Shown here piece by piece: positions 63,929-64,000 of a stretch of 64,000 nt of DNA. This stretch comes from Dongia sedimenti. Lineage in GTDB: Bacteria; Pseudomonadota; Alphaproteobacteria; Dongiales; Dongiaceae. The stretch's first letter is position 1; every line of letters starts with the position of its first letter. The stretch spans positions 158,011-222,010 of the forward strand of contig JAUYVI010000009.1 of assembly GCA_030715195.1 (NCBI GenBank), given 5' to 3'. The position numbers were made by a program, and so were the translations under genes. The notes beneath the pieces are model-generated. The model was not told the origin of the DNA. It saw only the letters and a list, made by a program, of their open reading frames with translations, and did not search any database.

Positions 63929-64000
63929 ATGCCACAGCAAGCTGCGACGATCACGAGTTTACCAATGGCTTTTGAAGTCGTGAAGGCAATGCAGGCGGAC
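63929..64000 (+). CDS. Start of an unidentified gene truncated by the window edge
   Basis: An ATG at 63929 has AGAGGAG eight bases before it and opens a frame of 24 codons that reaches the window end (PQQAATITSLPMAFEVVKAMQ). No family can be recognised from this fragment. The 240 bases upstream carry no other convincing gene. Confidence 0.45.
   Translation, partial: MPQQAATITSLPMAFEVVKAMQAD

Noticed and set aside
63421..63954. 177-codon minus-strand frame at the right end
   Set aside because: It runs through the terminator and both direct repeats and has no family resemblance or ribosome site.

Overview
The window looks like chromosomal DNA of a high-GC alphaproteobacterium, most likely Rhodospirillales or Azospirillales-like. 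The evidence is a complete PhyR-NepR-EcfG general stress cassette (restricted to Alphaproteobacteria), an NDUFS4-type complex I accessory subunit, an encapsulated ferritin closely resembling the Rhodospirillum type, and many ABC importers and ATGA-coupled operons. I see no insertion sequence, prophage structural gene, CRISPR array or rRNA. Two tRNA genes, Pro(TGG) and Arg(TCT), lie near 59.4-59.9 kb.

Layout. 1-5.9 kb: the end of a fructose-type importer (frcBCA-like), then a MarR-GNAT fusion gene with a perfect operator palindrome, a FlK-like thioesterase, an M19 dipeptidase homologue and an SDR. 5.9-9.7 kb: sensor kinase, phyR, and divergent nepR-ecfG around a symmetric promoter. 9.8-17.0 kb: a CocE-type hydrolase, an FMN reductase, a haem-motif (CxxCH) adenylate/guanylate cyclase and an amino-acid importer. 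17.2-33.7 kb: a beta-hydroxyacid dehydrogenase, a ROK regulator and xylose import genes (xylFHG), a small TetR/EamA and LysE/dehydratase/AraC island, then a LacI regulator, xylB-xylA, a TIM-barrel isomerase and a Gfo/Idh/MocA oxidoreductase.

33.8-45.5 kb is the most distinctive part. A VOC protein is followed by a regulatory region with repeated ACTAAAC boxes. Then comes one long, tightly packed run: sugar-binding protein, two permeases, a 56-residue membrane protein, two ATPases, a tagatose-3-epimerase-family enzyme, DhaL, DhaM, HPr, enzyme I, an unknown HTH-like protein and DhaK. It reads as a self-contained pathway: ABC import of a polyol or short ketose, C3 epimerisation, and PEP-dependent phosphorylation by a DHA-kinase-type enzyme with its own phosphorelay.

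45.8-64 kb: two LysR regulators, an SDR, a periplasmic molybdenum aldehyde oxidoreductase paoABC whose small subunit carries a frameshift after its Tat signal, a MarR-EmrA-EmrB efflux operon, a PAS/GGDEF/EAL protein, the tRNA pair, a response regulator behind a perfect FNR-type box, a dienelactone hydrolase, and an encapsulin/ferritin operon behind a possible EcfG-type promoter. The right end holds two diverged ~150-bp direct repeats and the first 24 codons of an unidentified gene.
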